NCBI GenBank assembly: GCA_964059195.1
Contig: CAXKWD010000008.1
Coordinates: forward strand, 48,092,502 to 48,156,501
Reading direction: 5' to 3'
Length of the DNA: 64,000 nt
From: Ectobius pallidus
Taxonomy: Eukaryota; Arthropoda; Insecta; Blattodea; Ectobiidae
A model generated the notes under the pieces. That model did no database searches. It was not told the origin of the DNA and saw only the letters and a program-made list of their open reading frames with translations. Shown in pieces: positions 32,220 through 42,061 of this stretch (position 1 is the first letter of the stretch; every line of letters starts with the position of its first letter). A program made the translations under genes and the position numbers.

Positions 32220-33822
32220 TCAATTGCCCGTGTCATAAGAAACACTTCCGTTGTAAGTGGAATGCGCACGATTAGAAAGGGACAAAAAATTGGTATTACG
32301 AAAATGCTTATTAATCCAATCCACAGGTATTTCATACGGGGACTCTTCTATAACATCCACATGGGGAAGAGGAAAGTGTATAACATGTTTATTCTTTTTT
32401 GATCTCTTAATGACCCCCAACCACTCACTACCCAAGTCACCGTCAAATCGGTTCAAAACGAAATCTTTATTACATCCGATATTCCAAGCTTCGCACACTT
32501 TTCTCTTAATAACATCGTCCTCAACCTTTAAGATCTTCAAAGCACCCATACGGTGATTATTCTCGATCAAATGTTGGCTAAGACCAGTAGACGTTTTCCC
32601 ACTTCTAATATCTCTCTCGTGCTCACGAAGTCTGATTTTAAAGGATCTACCTGTTTCACCAATATAAAACTTATCACAATCCAAGCATGAGATTGAATAT
32701 ACCCCTGGATATTCCATTCGGTCCTTATTTCTGCCGAACCTTTTATATTCGGAAAAAATCTTGTCAATGGTTCTATTGGTTTCGTAGGCAGGAACCAAAT
32801 CGAACTTACGAAAAACCTTCTCGTAACGTTTGCTCATGGCTGGGTGGTAGGTCATACCCACATACTTAGTATTAGGATCCTTAATCTCACCATCTCTATT
32901 CATAAAATGTTTTTCAGCCTCCTTCCATATCATATCCATTCTTCTTTCATCAAAACCATTGATCCTGACTAAACGAAAAATCTCCCTTTTTTCAGAATAT
33001 AAATCATTGTAGTTGTTACATAACTTTAAGGCTCTAATGGCGAAGTTACGCCAAACGTTGTGTTTAATCCTATGGTGGTGTGCGGATTTCTTATGAATAA
33101 ATAATTCACCTTTATTATTTTTCCTATAAATGCCCAATTTAATCCTCGGATATTCTAGGACAATTCTTAAGTCCAGGAAATTTAGAGTATTATTCTCGGA
33201 TTTTTCAATAGTAAACTTCATTCTGTTGTTAAACCATTAAAATCCTCCAAAAGCTGTCCAGAAATATCATTCCTAGAAATAACCAAGATATCATCAATAT
33301 AGCGAATATATACAGCAATGCTGTCCACATATTTGCTAATAATGGACCTCTCCATGAAGAAAAGAAAAATGTCCGAAACAATACCAGACACGGGGTTCCC
33401 CATGGCCAAGCCTTCGTTTTGTTTATAGATAATACCATTAAACTGAAAAATGTTGTAATCAGTACAAACATTAAACCACCTAAGGTACTCATTAGCAACA
33501 ATACTATCCACGCCCAACTCAATAAGCCATCTAAAGAGATATTCTCCTGCTTGGGCTCTGGGGACACTAGGATACAAAGAAACGACGTCCAAACTGAACA
33601 TACGAAGATCTTTGTTGTATACAACATTATCTAAAATTTCTCTTGCTTCAAAAGAGTTGCCGATTGACCATTTCGTTCTTTTTTGTATACCCATTAATCT
33701 TTCAACCAACAGTTTTGCTAAACCATACGCCGGATGACAGTACATGGGAATAATAGGTCTAAGAGGAATACCTGGTTTATGTGTCTTGGGCAAACCAAAA
33801 CAATTAGGCAATTCGTGTTTTT
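32220..33822 (-). pseudogene. Penelope protein remnant, copy B
   Basis: RT from KHELPNCFGLP to the GIY-YIG domain and C-terminus. One A is missing from a run at about 33230 compared with copy A, which shifts the frame between the RT palm and the sequence that follows (MKFTIEKSENN). The N-terminal third is absent through truncation. The YIRYIDD catalytic box is intact on the upstream side. Confidence 0.8.
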
Positions 33823-33834
33823 CGTAAGTTCGAT

Positions 33835-34413
33835 TTGGTTCCTGCCTACAAAACCAATAGAACCATTGACAAGATTTTTTCCGAATATAAAAGGTTCGGC
33901 AGAAATAAGGACCGAATGGAATATCCAGGGGTATATTCAATCTCATGCTTGGATTGTGATAAGTTTTATATTGGTGAAACAGGTAGATCCTTTAAAATCA
34001 GACTTCGTGAGCACGAGAGAGATATTAGAAGTGGGAAAACGTCTACTGGTCTTAGCCAACATTTGATCGAGAATAATCACCGTATGGGTGCTTTGAAGAT
34101 CTTAAAGGTTGAGGACGATGTTATTAAGAGAAAAGTGTGCGAAGCTTGGAATATCGGATGTAATAAAGATTTCGTTTTGAACCGATTTGACGGTGACTTG
34201 GGTGATTAGTGGTTGGGGGCCATTAAGAGATCAAAAAAGAATACACATGTTATACACTTTCCTCTTCCCCATGTGGATGTTATAGAAGAGTCCCCGTATG
34301 AAATACCTGTGGATTGGATTAATAAGCATTTTCGTAATACCAATTTTTTGTCCCTTTCTAATCGTGCGCATTCCGCTTACAACGGAAGTGTTTCTTATGA
34401 CACGGACAATTGA
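33835..34413 (+). pseudogene. Penelope GIY-YIG end, copy C
   Basis: Encodes the GIY-YIG domain (GVYSISCLDCDKFYIGETGR) and the C-terminal tail. A TAG at 34207-34209 replaces the GAG found in copy D (GDLGDEW region), cutting the frame. It functions, if at all, as the upstream pseudo-LTR of copy D. Confidence 0.8.
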
Positions 34414-34441
34414 GAGTTTTTCTCTTCTTGTAAATAGTCAC

Positions 34442-34471
34442 CTGAAGAAGGTCTTATGTTTTGACCGAAAC
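34442..34471 (+). ncRNA. hammerhead-ribozyme-like core, copy C
   Basis: CTGAAGA, stem-loop GGTC/GACC, GAAAC, with outer TTGTAA/TTACAA. It sits 73 bases upstream of the intact ORF of copy D, so self-cleavage here would set the 5' end of that transcript. Confidence 0.6.
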
Positions 34472-34543
34472 GTTGTGTGTTAATTACAAATAAATATCCA
34501 CTTTAAACAATTTTTCTTTAATTTTGTGTAAATATATTAATCA

Positions 34544-37096
34544 GTGGAAATCTGGACCATTATGACAGATTATTTGAATACAAAGAAACTGGTCCAACAT
34601 TTTCTGGTTGTGAGGAAGAGAATTTCTGCTTTGTTAACAAGAATTGGATTTTTGCGAACGTTCTATCAAAAAGGTGTAATTCCCAATTTCCTAAAATGGA
34701 ATTTTAAGCCTTTGACGGGGAAAACATTCTATCACAAACGTAAGTTACAATTTAACATGTTACATGAATGTATTGACGAAGCTTATAGCGAATTAAATAA
34801 AGCTAATATTGAAGCTTACAACACTCATTTACAAGTTACCAAAGTGATCCCGCACGAACAGCTTTATTGTCTCATACAGAGGCACCATCATTTAGTCTAT
34901 GAACATTTATCTACATTGAGGAACAACATCTTGAAAAAATATACGAAATACGGTCTTATTCCCTTGAATGGGTTGAATGACGATAACATTGATTCAAGAA
35001 GAGATCCTTTTGTTAATTTGACCGACAAGATGATACCAAAAAAAGTTGCCAATATTTTTAGGTATGGCTTTAAATACGCGCCCAAAGTAAACGGGTATAA
35101 CATGGAGGACCTTTTGGCCCCTGCTATTCATGGGTCGAATATGATTTATGATGCAGGGTTAAAAAGCAGATTTGTTCGTGAGGTTTCTTTGACTATTGAA
35201 GAATTGAATGATAACATGGGGAAGTTTGTGATGTCTAATATAGATAATGATATAGCGTACGCCAAGAGATGGATGGAGAACAACAATATTTTTATTATTA
35301 AGAGTGACAAAGAAAATTGTCCTGTTTTTGTTGATTCTGCCGTATATGGTGAAAAGATGGCAGAATGTTTCAAACCTCCTGATTTTTCTGTGGTGGAGAA
35401 GAACCCTATCAAGATCATTCAAAAGGAGGTGTTAAAAGTTATTGATAGTAGTGTTACTATTAGTGATAACACTAAGAAACAAATTTTTGGTCATAAACAC
35501 GAATTGCCTAATTGTTTTGGTTTGCCCAAGACACATAAACCAGGTATTCCTCTTAGACCTATTATTCCCATGTACTGTCATCCGGCGTATGGTTTAGCAA
35601 AACTGTTGGTTGAAAGATTAATGGGTATACAAAAGAGAACGAAATGGTCAATCGGCAACTCTTTTGAAGCAAGAGAAATTTTAGATAATGTTGTATACAA
35701 CAAAGATCTTCGTATGTTCAGTTTGGACGTCGTTTCTTTGTATCCTAGTGTCCCCAGAGCCCAAGCAGGAGAATATCTCTTTAGATGGCTTATTGAGTTG
35801 GGCGTGGATAGTATTGTTGCTAATGAGTACCTTAGGTGGTTTAATGTTTGTACTGATTACAACATTTTTCAGTTTAATGGTATTATCTATAAACAAAACG
35901 AAGGCTTGGCCATGGGGAACCCCGTGTCTGGTATTGTTTCGGACATTTTTCTTTTCTTCATGGAGAGATCCATTATTAGCAAATATGTGGACAGCATTGC
36001 TGTATATATTCGCTATGTTGATGATATCTTGGTTATTTCTAGGAATGATATTTCTGGACAGCTTTTGGAGGATTTTAATGGTTTTAACAACAGAATGAAG
36101 TTTACTATTGAAAAATCCGAGAATAATAATCTAAATTTCCTGGACTTAAGAATTGTCCTAGAATATCCGAGGATTAAATTGGGCATTTATAGGAAAAATA
36201 ATAAAGGTGAATTATTTATTCATAAGAAATCCGCACACCACCATAGGATTAAAGACAACGTTTGGCGTAACTTCGCCATTAGAGCCTTAAAGTTATGTAA
36301 CAACTACAATGATTTATATTCCGAAAAAAGGGAGATTTTTCGTTTAGCCAGGATCAATGGTTTTGATGAAAGAAGAATGGATATGATATGGAAGGAGGCT
36401 GAAAAACATTTTATGAATAGAGATGGTGAGATTAAGGATCCTAATACTAAGTATGTGGGTATGACCTACCACCCAGCCATGAGCAAACGTTACGAGAAGG
36501 TTTTTCGTAAGTTCGATTTGGTTCCTGCCTACAAAACCAATAGAACCATTGACAAGATTTTTTCCGAATATAAAAGGTTCGGCAGAAATAAGGACCGAAT
36601 GGAATATCCAGGGGTATATTCAATCTCATGCTTGGATTGTGATAAGTTTTATATTGGTGAAACAGGTAGATCCTTTAAAATCAGACTTCGTGAGCACGAG
36701 AGAGATATTAGAAGTGGGAAAACGTCTACTGGTCTTAGCCAACATTTGATCGAGAATAATCACCGTATGGGTGCTTTGAAGATCTTAAAGGTTGGGGACG
36801 ATGTTATTAAGAGAAAAGTGTGCGAAGCTTGGAATATCGGATGTAATAAAGATTTCGTTTTGAACCGATTTGACGGTGACTTGGGTGATGAGTGGTTGGG
36901 GGTCATTAAGAGATCAAAAAAGAATACACATGTTATACACTTTCCTCTTCCCCATGTGGATGTTATAGAAGAGTCCCCGTATGAAATACCTGTGGATTGG
37001 ATTAATAAGCATTTTCGTAATACCAATTTTTTGTCCCTTTCTAATCGTGCGCATTCCACTTACAACGGAAGTGTTTCTTATGACACGGACAATTGA
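34544..37096 (+). CDS. Penelope-like reverse transcriptase with GIY-YIG endonuclease
   Basis: This is an uninterrupted 850-codon frame. Residues 1-160 form a basic N-terminal region (KRKLQFNMLHECIDEAYSEL). The RT core spans roughly 310-560: LPKTHKPGIPLRPIIPMYCH, FSLDVVSLYPSVP, FNGIIYKQNEGLAMGNPVSG and IRYVDDILVISR, with the Asp pair needed for catalysis, then NNLNFLDLRIV. The GIY-YIG endonuclease lies at about 685-720 (GVYSISCLDCDKFYIGETGR) with the Arg of IRLREHERD. The family primes on nicked DNA and is related to telomerase RT. The length is normal for endonuclease-bearing Penelope elements. Near-identity with copies A-C points to recent activity. The start was chosen at the ATG after the HHR-bearing leader. 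Confidence 0.9.
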   Translation: MEIWTIMTDYLNTKKLVQHFLVVRKRISALLTRIGFLRTFYQKGVIPNFLKWNFKPLTGKTFYHKRKLQFNMLHECIDEAYSELNKANIEAYNTHLQVTKVIPHEQLYCLIQRHHHLVYEHLSTLRNNILKKYTKYGLIPLNGLNDDNIDSRRDPFVNLTDKMIPKKVANIFRYGFKYAPKVNGYNMEDLLAPAIHGSNMIYDAGLKSRFVREVSLTIEELNDNMGKFVMSNIDNDIAYAKRWMENNNIFIIKSDKENCPVFVDSAVYGEKMAECFKPPDFSVVEKNPIKIIQKEVLKVIDSSVTISDNTKKQIFGHKHELPNCFGLPKTHKPGIPLRPIIPMYCHPAYGLAKLLVERLMGIQKRTKWSIGNSFEAREILDNVVYNKDLRMFSLDVVSLYPSVPRAQAGEYLFRWLIELGVDSIVANEYLRWFNVCTDYNIFQFNGIIYKQNEGLAMGNPVSGIVSDIFLFFMERSIISKYVDSIAVYIRYVDDILVISRNDISGQLLEDFNGFNNRMKFTIEKSENNNLNFLDLRIVLEYPRIKLGIYRKNNKGELFIHKKSAHHHRIKDNVWRNFAIRALKLCNNYNDLYSEKREIFRLARINGFDERRMDMIWKEAEKHFMNRDGEIKDPNTKYVGMTYHPAMSKRYEKVFRKFDLVPAYKTNRTIDKIFSEYKRFGRNKDRMEYPGVYSISCLDCDKFYIGETGRSFKIRLREHERDIRSGKTSTGLSQHLIENNHRMGALKILKVGDDVIKRKVCEAWNIGCNKDFVLNRFDGDLGDEWLGVIKRSKKNTHVIHFPLPHVDVIEESPYEIPVDWINKHFRNTNFLSLSNRAHSTYNGSVSYDTDN

Positions 37097-37124
37097 GAGT
37101 TTTTCTCTTCTTGTAAACAGTCAC

Positions 37125-37154
37125 CTGAAGAAGGTCTTATGTTTTGACCGAAAC
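37125..37154 (+). ncRNA. hammerhead-ribozyme-like core, copy D
   Basis: Identical core in the 3' region of the intact copy (CTGAAGA ... GACCGAAAC). Together with the copy C core it brackets the full-length unit. Confidence 0.6.
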
Positions 37155-37256
37155 GTTGTGTGTTAATTACAAATAAATATCCACTTTAAACAATTTTTCT
37201 TTAATTTTGTGTAAATATATTAATCAGTGGAAATCTGGACCATTATTACAGATTAT

Positions 37257-37269
37257 TTGAAATATAAAT
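37257..37269. repeat. 13-bp target duplication, right copy
   Basis: TTGAAATATAAAT, matching 29406-29418. Confidence 0.75.
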
Positions 37270-38269
37270 GTTTATAAGTAATCCAGATCCTGACTAGAAC
37301 TCTTATTTCTTTTCAACAGGTTTAATTTCAAAAACTCAGAAGGAGCGTGAGGAAATGCCCAACAGAGGGAGATCGAATTCTCCAGAACAGGGCTATATAG
37401 GAGGCAGGATAATAATGCAGCATAGAAAACAGGCAGAAATTTCATAAAGGCAGTAACAAGTTTAATAAACAATCTTCAACAACTCTTATAAAAGGCAGAA
37501 AACCTGCATAACAGTTAATAGTAACTGAGAAAATATTAATTTAAATATTGTATAGCATTATAAAATAAATCTATATTATCATATACCGGTACACTCTAAT
37601 AATTATTCCCAAAAATGACCAGATTCCACCTATTCCACAATTCCAACAAGAGCAATTGCATATATATGACAGCTACGCTAACCTAACCAATTAACCCGGT
37701 AGGAAAACCTTGAATTATAATAAGCTTTGGCAAATGTAAATGTAAATGGTGTGACAGGCAACAATAAAATTCTAGGTTGCTAACTGAATATGTCAGTCCA
37801 ACACGAGAAAGCAAGTAGGTGCATAAGCAAGAATCAAATGAAAAGATTCAAAATAATAGTAAGTAATAAGACTGGGACACAAAAGGGAAAAATTTTAATA
37901 CAAAGCAATCAGAAAAATATAATTTATATGTGAATTTAATTAAGCAAGAATAAATTTAGAAAAATGTAAAAGGCAAAGGATTTACTGAGAGATACACCAG
38001 CAAATAGGCCTATGTAACAGCAAGACAGAAATTAGAATCTAAAGTAATAAAAAAGGGAGGCAATCAGTTACCGTTAGCCTAAAATAACATTAGAATGTAA
38101 CAAGGGGCAAGATGATAACTATGTAATACTAGAAAAAGGGGGGGGGGGGTCAGATAAATCAATGTAAGCTACAGTATAGATAATCTGAATAAAAAAAAAA
38201 ACTAATTTACAGAAACGGGTCCAAGAATATGACTATATAAATATCTATAGATGACAATAGAACAACCAA
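37270..38269. other. interior of the Academ-like element, no gene recognised
   Basis: AT-rich, with a G11 run at about 38139. No open frame with family motifs. By position it would lie between the transposase and nuclease parts and may be intron or decayed coding sequence. Confidence 0.4.
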
Positions 38270-39736
38270 ACCGAAGTCGTTGTTTGCAGTTGACGGTAGT
38301 ATGCACCATTCTCTAGCTAAGTACAAACTTACGGATGCTCTTGAATCAATGCAAGAGATACCTGCTGAAGAAAACGAAGATGATCATGCTTCCACCACAC
38401 ATGATGTTTTAGAAACAATAAAGAGCTACAGGGAAAAGTAGTGATAATAGATGACATGGAACTTCTTCATACCTACCACAAACCTAACACAGTGAAGACA
38501 TATAGTGAACTAGGTGTAAGCTTCAGCCTATGGATCGGACAAAAATTCAGCAATTACAGTGAGGTCAATGTAGTTTTTTACTCTTACAAAGAAACCTCAT
38601 TGAAGAAAGCAATGCGAAAGATTCGGCAAAAGGGCTCAGATCCAATGCAGTGCAAAATTGGACCACAAACAAAAATTGGAAGTGTACCAATGCACAAATT
38701 ATTGGCCCATGATAAGACGAAGCTCGAACTAACAGAGTTCCTTTCCGATCAGATTCTGCAATTTGGCATGACCAACAGGAAAAGGTTTGTACTCAGTTGG
38801 AGGGACAAAGCAGTTTCATCACATGGCGATGATATATCCAATCTTGCAAGTACGCAGGAGGAGGCCGACACAAAGATCATATTACATGCAGTTTATTTAG
38901 CACAGAAAGGAATTAAAACTACTCATGTGTTCTCCCCTGATACCGATGTCCTGATTTTTGCACTAAGACAATATCCTCAGCTTTCAAAAGGTTTTGCATT
39001 TTTCCTCGGCTATGGCATGAAAAGGTTCGTTCAGCTAGGTTCAATTTACAGAGCACTTGGACCTCTGAAAGCCTCTGCATTCCCTGGATTACACGCACTT
39101 TCAGGAGCTGATGTAACAGGATCATTTGCTGGCAAAGGTAAAATAAAGTGGTGGAAAGCTTTTAATTCCGCAAGTGATACGCTGCTAGAAGCTTTGGCTA
39201 AATTGGGGACTACACTGTCACTCACTGAAGATGTCAGGACTAACTTGGAAGCATTCATTTGTTAGCTTTATATCCCCAAAACAACACTGACCGGCATAGG
39301 AGCTGTGCGATGGTTGTTGTTTACACAGAAACAATGCCAAGATGAGAACCTTCCTCCAACAAGATCTGCAGTGGATACTGCATTGCTATGGGCTCACTTT
39401 CAGTGTTTTGAATGGAATCAGGACTTAATTCAGCAAACCAATAACTCACCACCCTCAGATTTTGGATGGAACAAAGTAGAAAGTGCATATGAGCCTGTTG
39501 CTTGTACCAACCCTTGTGCACCAGAGCTTATCTTGGAACTTTGTCGCTGCTCATGCTCCAAAAGGCATTGCTCTCCTCCATGTATATTTCAGTTGTATGG
39601 ACTCCGGTGTACTGAAATGTGCACTTGCGAAGGTAATCTCGACCGTTGTGACAATATGGGAGAGTGCAAGCTGAAAGATGATGAAGATTTAGGCCTAAGT
39701 GAGATTTGTATTGAAAGTGACGATGATTATAATTAA
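38270..39736 (+). pseudogene. FEN/XPG-like nuclease with Cys-rich tail (Academ-associated)
   Basis: From VDGSMHHSLAKYKL the frame runs to 38437, shifts by one, and continues VVIIDDMELLH (first acidic residue), then VVFYSYKETSLKKAMR. Next come the nuclease-type boxes: STQEEADTKIILHA, FSPDTDVLIFAL and HALSGADVTGSFAGKGK. Their order and spacing resemble FEN1/XPG (EAEA, D-x-D, G-x-D followed by a helix-hairpin-like GKG). A TAG at 39263 interrupts the same frame, which resumes (TGIGAVRWLLFTQKQC) and ends in a zinc-binding tail: LCRCSCSKRHC, PPC, RCTEMCTCEG and CDN. The nuclease would process DNA flaps. Two lesions make this copy inactive. Confidence 0.55.
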
Positions 39737-39962
39737 AATTGTTATTGTAGGAGTGTATCCACTCTGTCTATAGGCCTATAAATCTGCAAACATTGTATTT
39801 CTTCCACAGTATTTTCGTTAAACATTAAAACTATAGTGTTACTTTTTATCTTTCAGTTTCCTACGGCACAACATAAGGGAAAGGGGTTATTTTTTAATTT
39901 ATTAGTGTTTAACGTATTAATTATTATTAGAATTCTCCAGTGGCCATGTAAATAATATAAAG

Positions 39963-40320
39963 CATGTAAATATGCGCTTGCAAAACCCTCATACTGAGTC
40001 GTATTCATTTTTAATTTTGAAAAATATAAAAGTACTTTTTATGAGAAAATGGTTGATCCTACATGAAAGTTGTAATAACCTTTTCTGTGCAGCTCTATGT
40101 AGCTACATTTCTTGTTTCAAACTTTTTTCATAATCCCAACGGTTACTGATATAAATAGGAAAACGTGTTTGCGGTGGCGGCCATTTTATTTTTTGCCCGC
40201 ACCATTTTAAAGAGTGGCACCATCATAATTATGTTTCCCCAAGGTCAAACGAAGAGATTGAGACTACACCCAGACTTGCATCATCAAGGAGCACACGGAT
40301 GTACATTTGACAGGGGACTA
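39963..40320 (-). repeat. right terminal inverted repeat of the Academ-like element
   Basis: Inverse of 27815-28197 and slightly shorter. It ends GGGGACTA followed by CTA. Confidence 0.9.
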
Positions 40321-40323
40321 CTA

Positions 40324-41395
40324 CCTCCAAAGTGAAATTCAGGGGAAAGATTTCAGAATTCTTTGAAATAAAGACAGAGGTAAGGCAGGGAGATGGGCCC
40401 TCACCTGTGCTATTCAATTAAACTGTATTCTCGAGAAAATTATTGGCAAATGGCCTAAAGAAGTGAGTAAGGAATGTGTAGAGAATGGGGTCAGACTAGG
40501 TTGTAAGAACAAGGACCTGGCAATCGACTGCTTATCATTCGCAGATGATCTTGCAATTCTCTCTAATTTGCTTGACACAGCCACACAATAAATCAGTCAA
40601 CTACAGATACAGCAGCAAAGGTAGGGCTTCAGATTTTGTTTGAAAAAACACAATTCATAACAATCATGAAGTCAGTGCTCTGAGAACTTCAGGTGAACGA
40701 AAAAAAAATAAAACAGGCAGAGAAATTCAAATAACTGGGTGAGTGGATAGAACCCAACATTTAGTGTCAAGGATCAACAAAATAGAAATGGCTTACCATC
40801 TAACCAAAGACACCTACAATAAACAATCATTATCATTCAAGGCCAAACTCAGGCACTACTGTACCATCATTCACCTGGAGGTGCTACATGCTTCAGAAGG
40901 CCTTGTGTTTAATACGAAAGGCTTGGCAGAACAACTAGAAGACAAAGAGATGAAGATTTTGAGAAAGATCTTGGGCCCAGTCAAAAAGCAAGGAAAGTAC
41001 AGAAGATTGACATAATGATGAACTATATCTACACGTGGCGAAGATGACAGACACCATACACAAAAGGAGAATCTCTGTCTAGGACGACTTGACATGAATA
41101 AACTCCAGAAGATTGTCCAATCGAATCTGTGCCTACTTTGCAGGAAAGAAACCAAAAAGATCTGGTTTATAGAGGTGGAAAAAGACTCACAAGAACAAGG
41201 GATCTCACATGAGGACATCTGGGAACGTAACCCTTTGAAGAAGAAACTTGGGGAAATACAGAGTTTTCAGCCAAAACCCAAAATGAAAACAGGCAAGATG
41301 TGGACCAAAGAACAGAAGGAAGCTCACCGAATAAGATGTGAATGTGAAAGATCAAAGAAGAAAGCAGTTGCAATAGTGTGGACACGGAAGACTGA
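40324..41395 (+). pseudogene. LINE (RTE-like) RT fragment
   Basis: Broken plus-strand frames give TEVRQGDGPSPVLFN (near 40375), SFADDLAILSN (catalytic FADD, near 40540), then VLHASEGLVFNTKGLAEQLED, KEMKILRKILGP and the C-terminal region (DELYLHV, RLDRMNKLQKIV, WTKEQKEAHRIR). This is the palm-to-C-terminus part of an RTE-like LINE protein, with many stops. The 5' part is missing. It abuts the right end of the Academ-like element and ends in microsatellite sequence. Confidence 0.6.
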
Positions 41396-41398
41396 AAC

Positions 41399-41484
41399 GA
41401 ACACACACACACAAAAAAGAGAGAAAAAGAGAAAGAAAGAGAGAGAAAGAAAGAGAGGGAAAGAGAAAGAGAAAGAGAAAGAAT
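41399..41484. repeat. (CA)n then (GA)n/(GAAA)n simple repeats
   Basis: ACACACACAC followed by purine-only AGAGAAAAAG-type repeats for about 75 bases. It follows the LINE 3' end. Confidence 0.9.
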
Positions 41485-41879
41485 TATTTATTTTATTTTT
41501 TCATTTATTTTACATTTGAGTCATGAGCATCGTGAACGATACGATGCTATAGAGTAAGTATAACCCAACACTAACAAAAACTATGGGTACAAGTAAATAA
41601 TAAACAAACAATATATACAATATAAAACATAAAACATCAGAATGATATATCTATTACAGGCAATTCAATGAAGTCATTAATATTTAAAAAGGATGTTCGG
41701 AAAGCCAGTTGTATAAAACCCTTTTCAATCCACCTTGTTTCACTGCATAATCGTCGCATATTTTAGGCATTTTTTCCCATGTGAAAACACAGTGGGACCA
41801 TTATGCGAGGAAAGGCTGGAACTTAATATGTATAGGCCTACAGTAGACAGACCTTACAATGAAAGAAAAAAGTATTATT
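41485..41879. other. no gene recognised
   Basis: Begins TTATTTATTTTATTTTTTC and has the look of the 3' end of another LINE in reverse orientation, but no coding part supports it. Confidence 0.3.
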
Positions 41880-42061
41880 GGGTGATTTTCAAATAGTTTG
41901 GCTTTTTCAAAGTCAATTTTGGCAATAGTTAAATATTGGACATTTTGGCTCCAATATTTGTAGTTTTAGTCTTTAATATTTTAAGTTTAACTTACAATGT
42001 GAGGCCAATTTCTCAAACTGGTATTTTTTATTTTTTTCTTAAAAAAACTAATATTCACTTT

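Larger units (their letters stand above)
32107..33822 (-). mobile_element. Penelope-like family 1, copy B (5'-truncated)
   Basis: A minus-strand partial copy that begins inside the RT (at KHELPNC) and runs to the 3' end. It lies directly upstream of full copy A and meets copy C head to head at 33822/33823, where both share a short T run. Confidence 0.85.
33823..34530 (+). mobile_element. Penelope-like family 1, copy C (5'-truncated)
   Basis: A plus-strand partial copy beginning at VRKFDLVPAYK, just before the GIY-YIG domain, fused head to head with copy B and followed at once by full copy D. Confidence 0.85.
34531..37256 (+). mobile_element. Penelope-like family 1, copy D (full length, intact ORF)
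   Basis: The complete copy. Its 3' end overruns about 45 bases into the start of the next unit (ATTAATCAGTGGAAATCTGG is repeated at 34536 and 37219), the short tail extension characteristic of Penelope insertions, before the target duplication at 37257. Confidence 0.85.
27815..40320 (+). mobile_element. Academ-like DNA transposon with ~370-bp TIRs, split by Penelope copies
   Basis: Long inverted repeats (27815-28197 and 39963-40320) both start TAGTCCCCTGTCAAATGTAC. Flanking CTA on both sides (27812-27814 and 40321-40323) is a possible 3-bp duplication. Inside, all on plus, are the C-terminal part of a DDE-type transposase (28278-29285) and a FEN/XPG-like nuclease with a Cys-rich tail (38270-39736). 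Academ transposons are the known superfamily with short 3-4 bp duplications, and one lineage also carries an XPG-type nuclease. The 7.85-kb block at 29419-37256 is a later Penelope insertion; without it the element is about 4.65 kb. The start of the transposase is missing. Confidence 0.6.

Noticed and set aside
29574..36749. Many 60-136 codon open frames antisense or frame-shifted to the Penelope ORFs
   Set aside because: They recur only because the Penelope copies are near-identical, and none has motifs of its own.
38139..38149. G11 run as a possible quadruplex
   Set aside because: A single homopolymer tract, without the four separated G-runs needed to argue for a structure.
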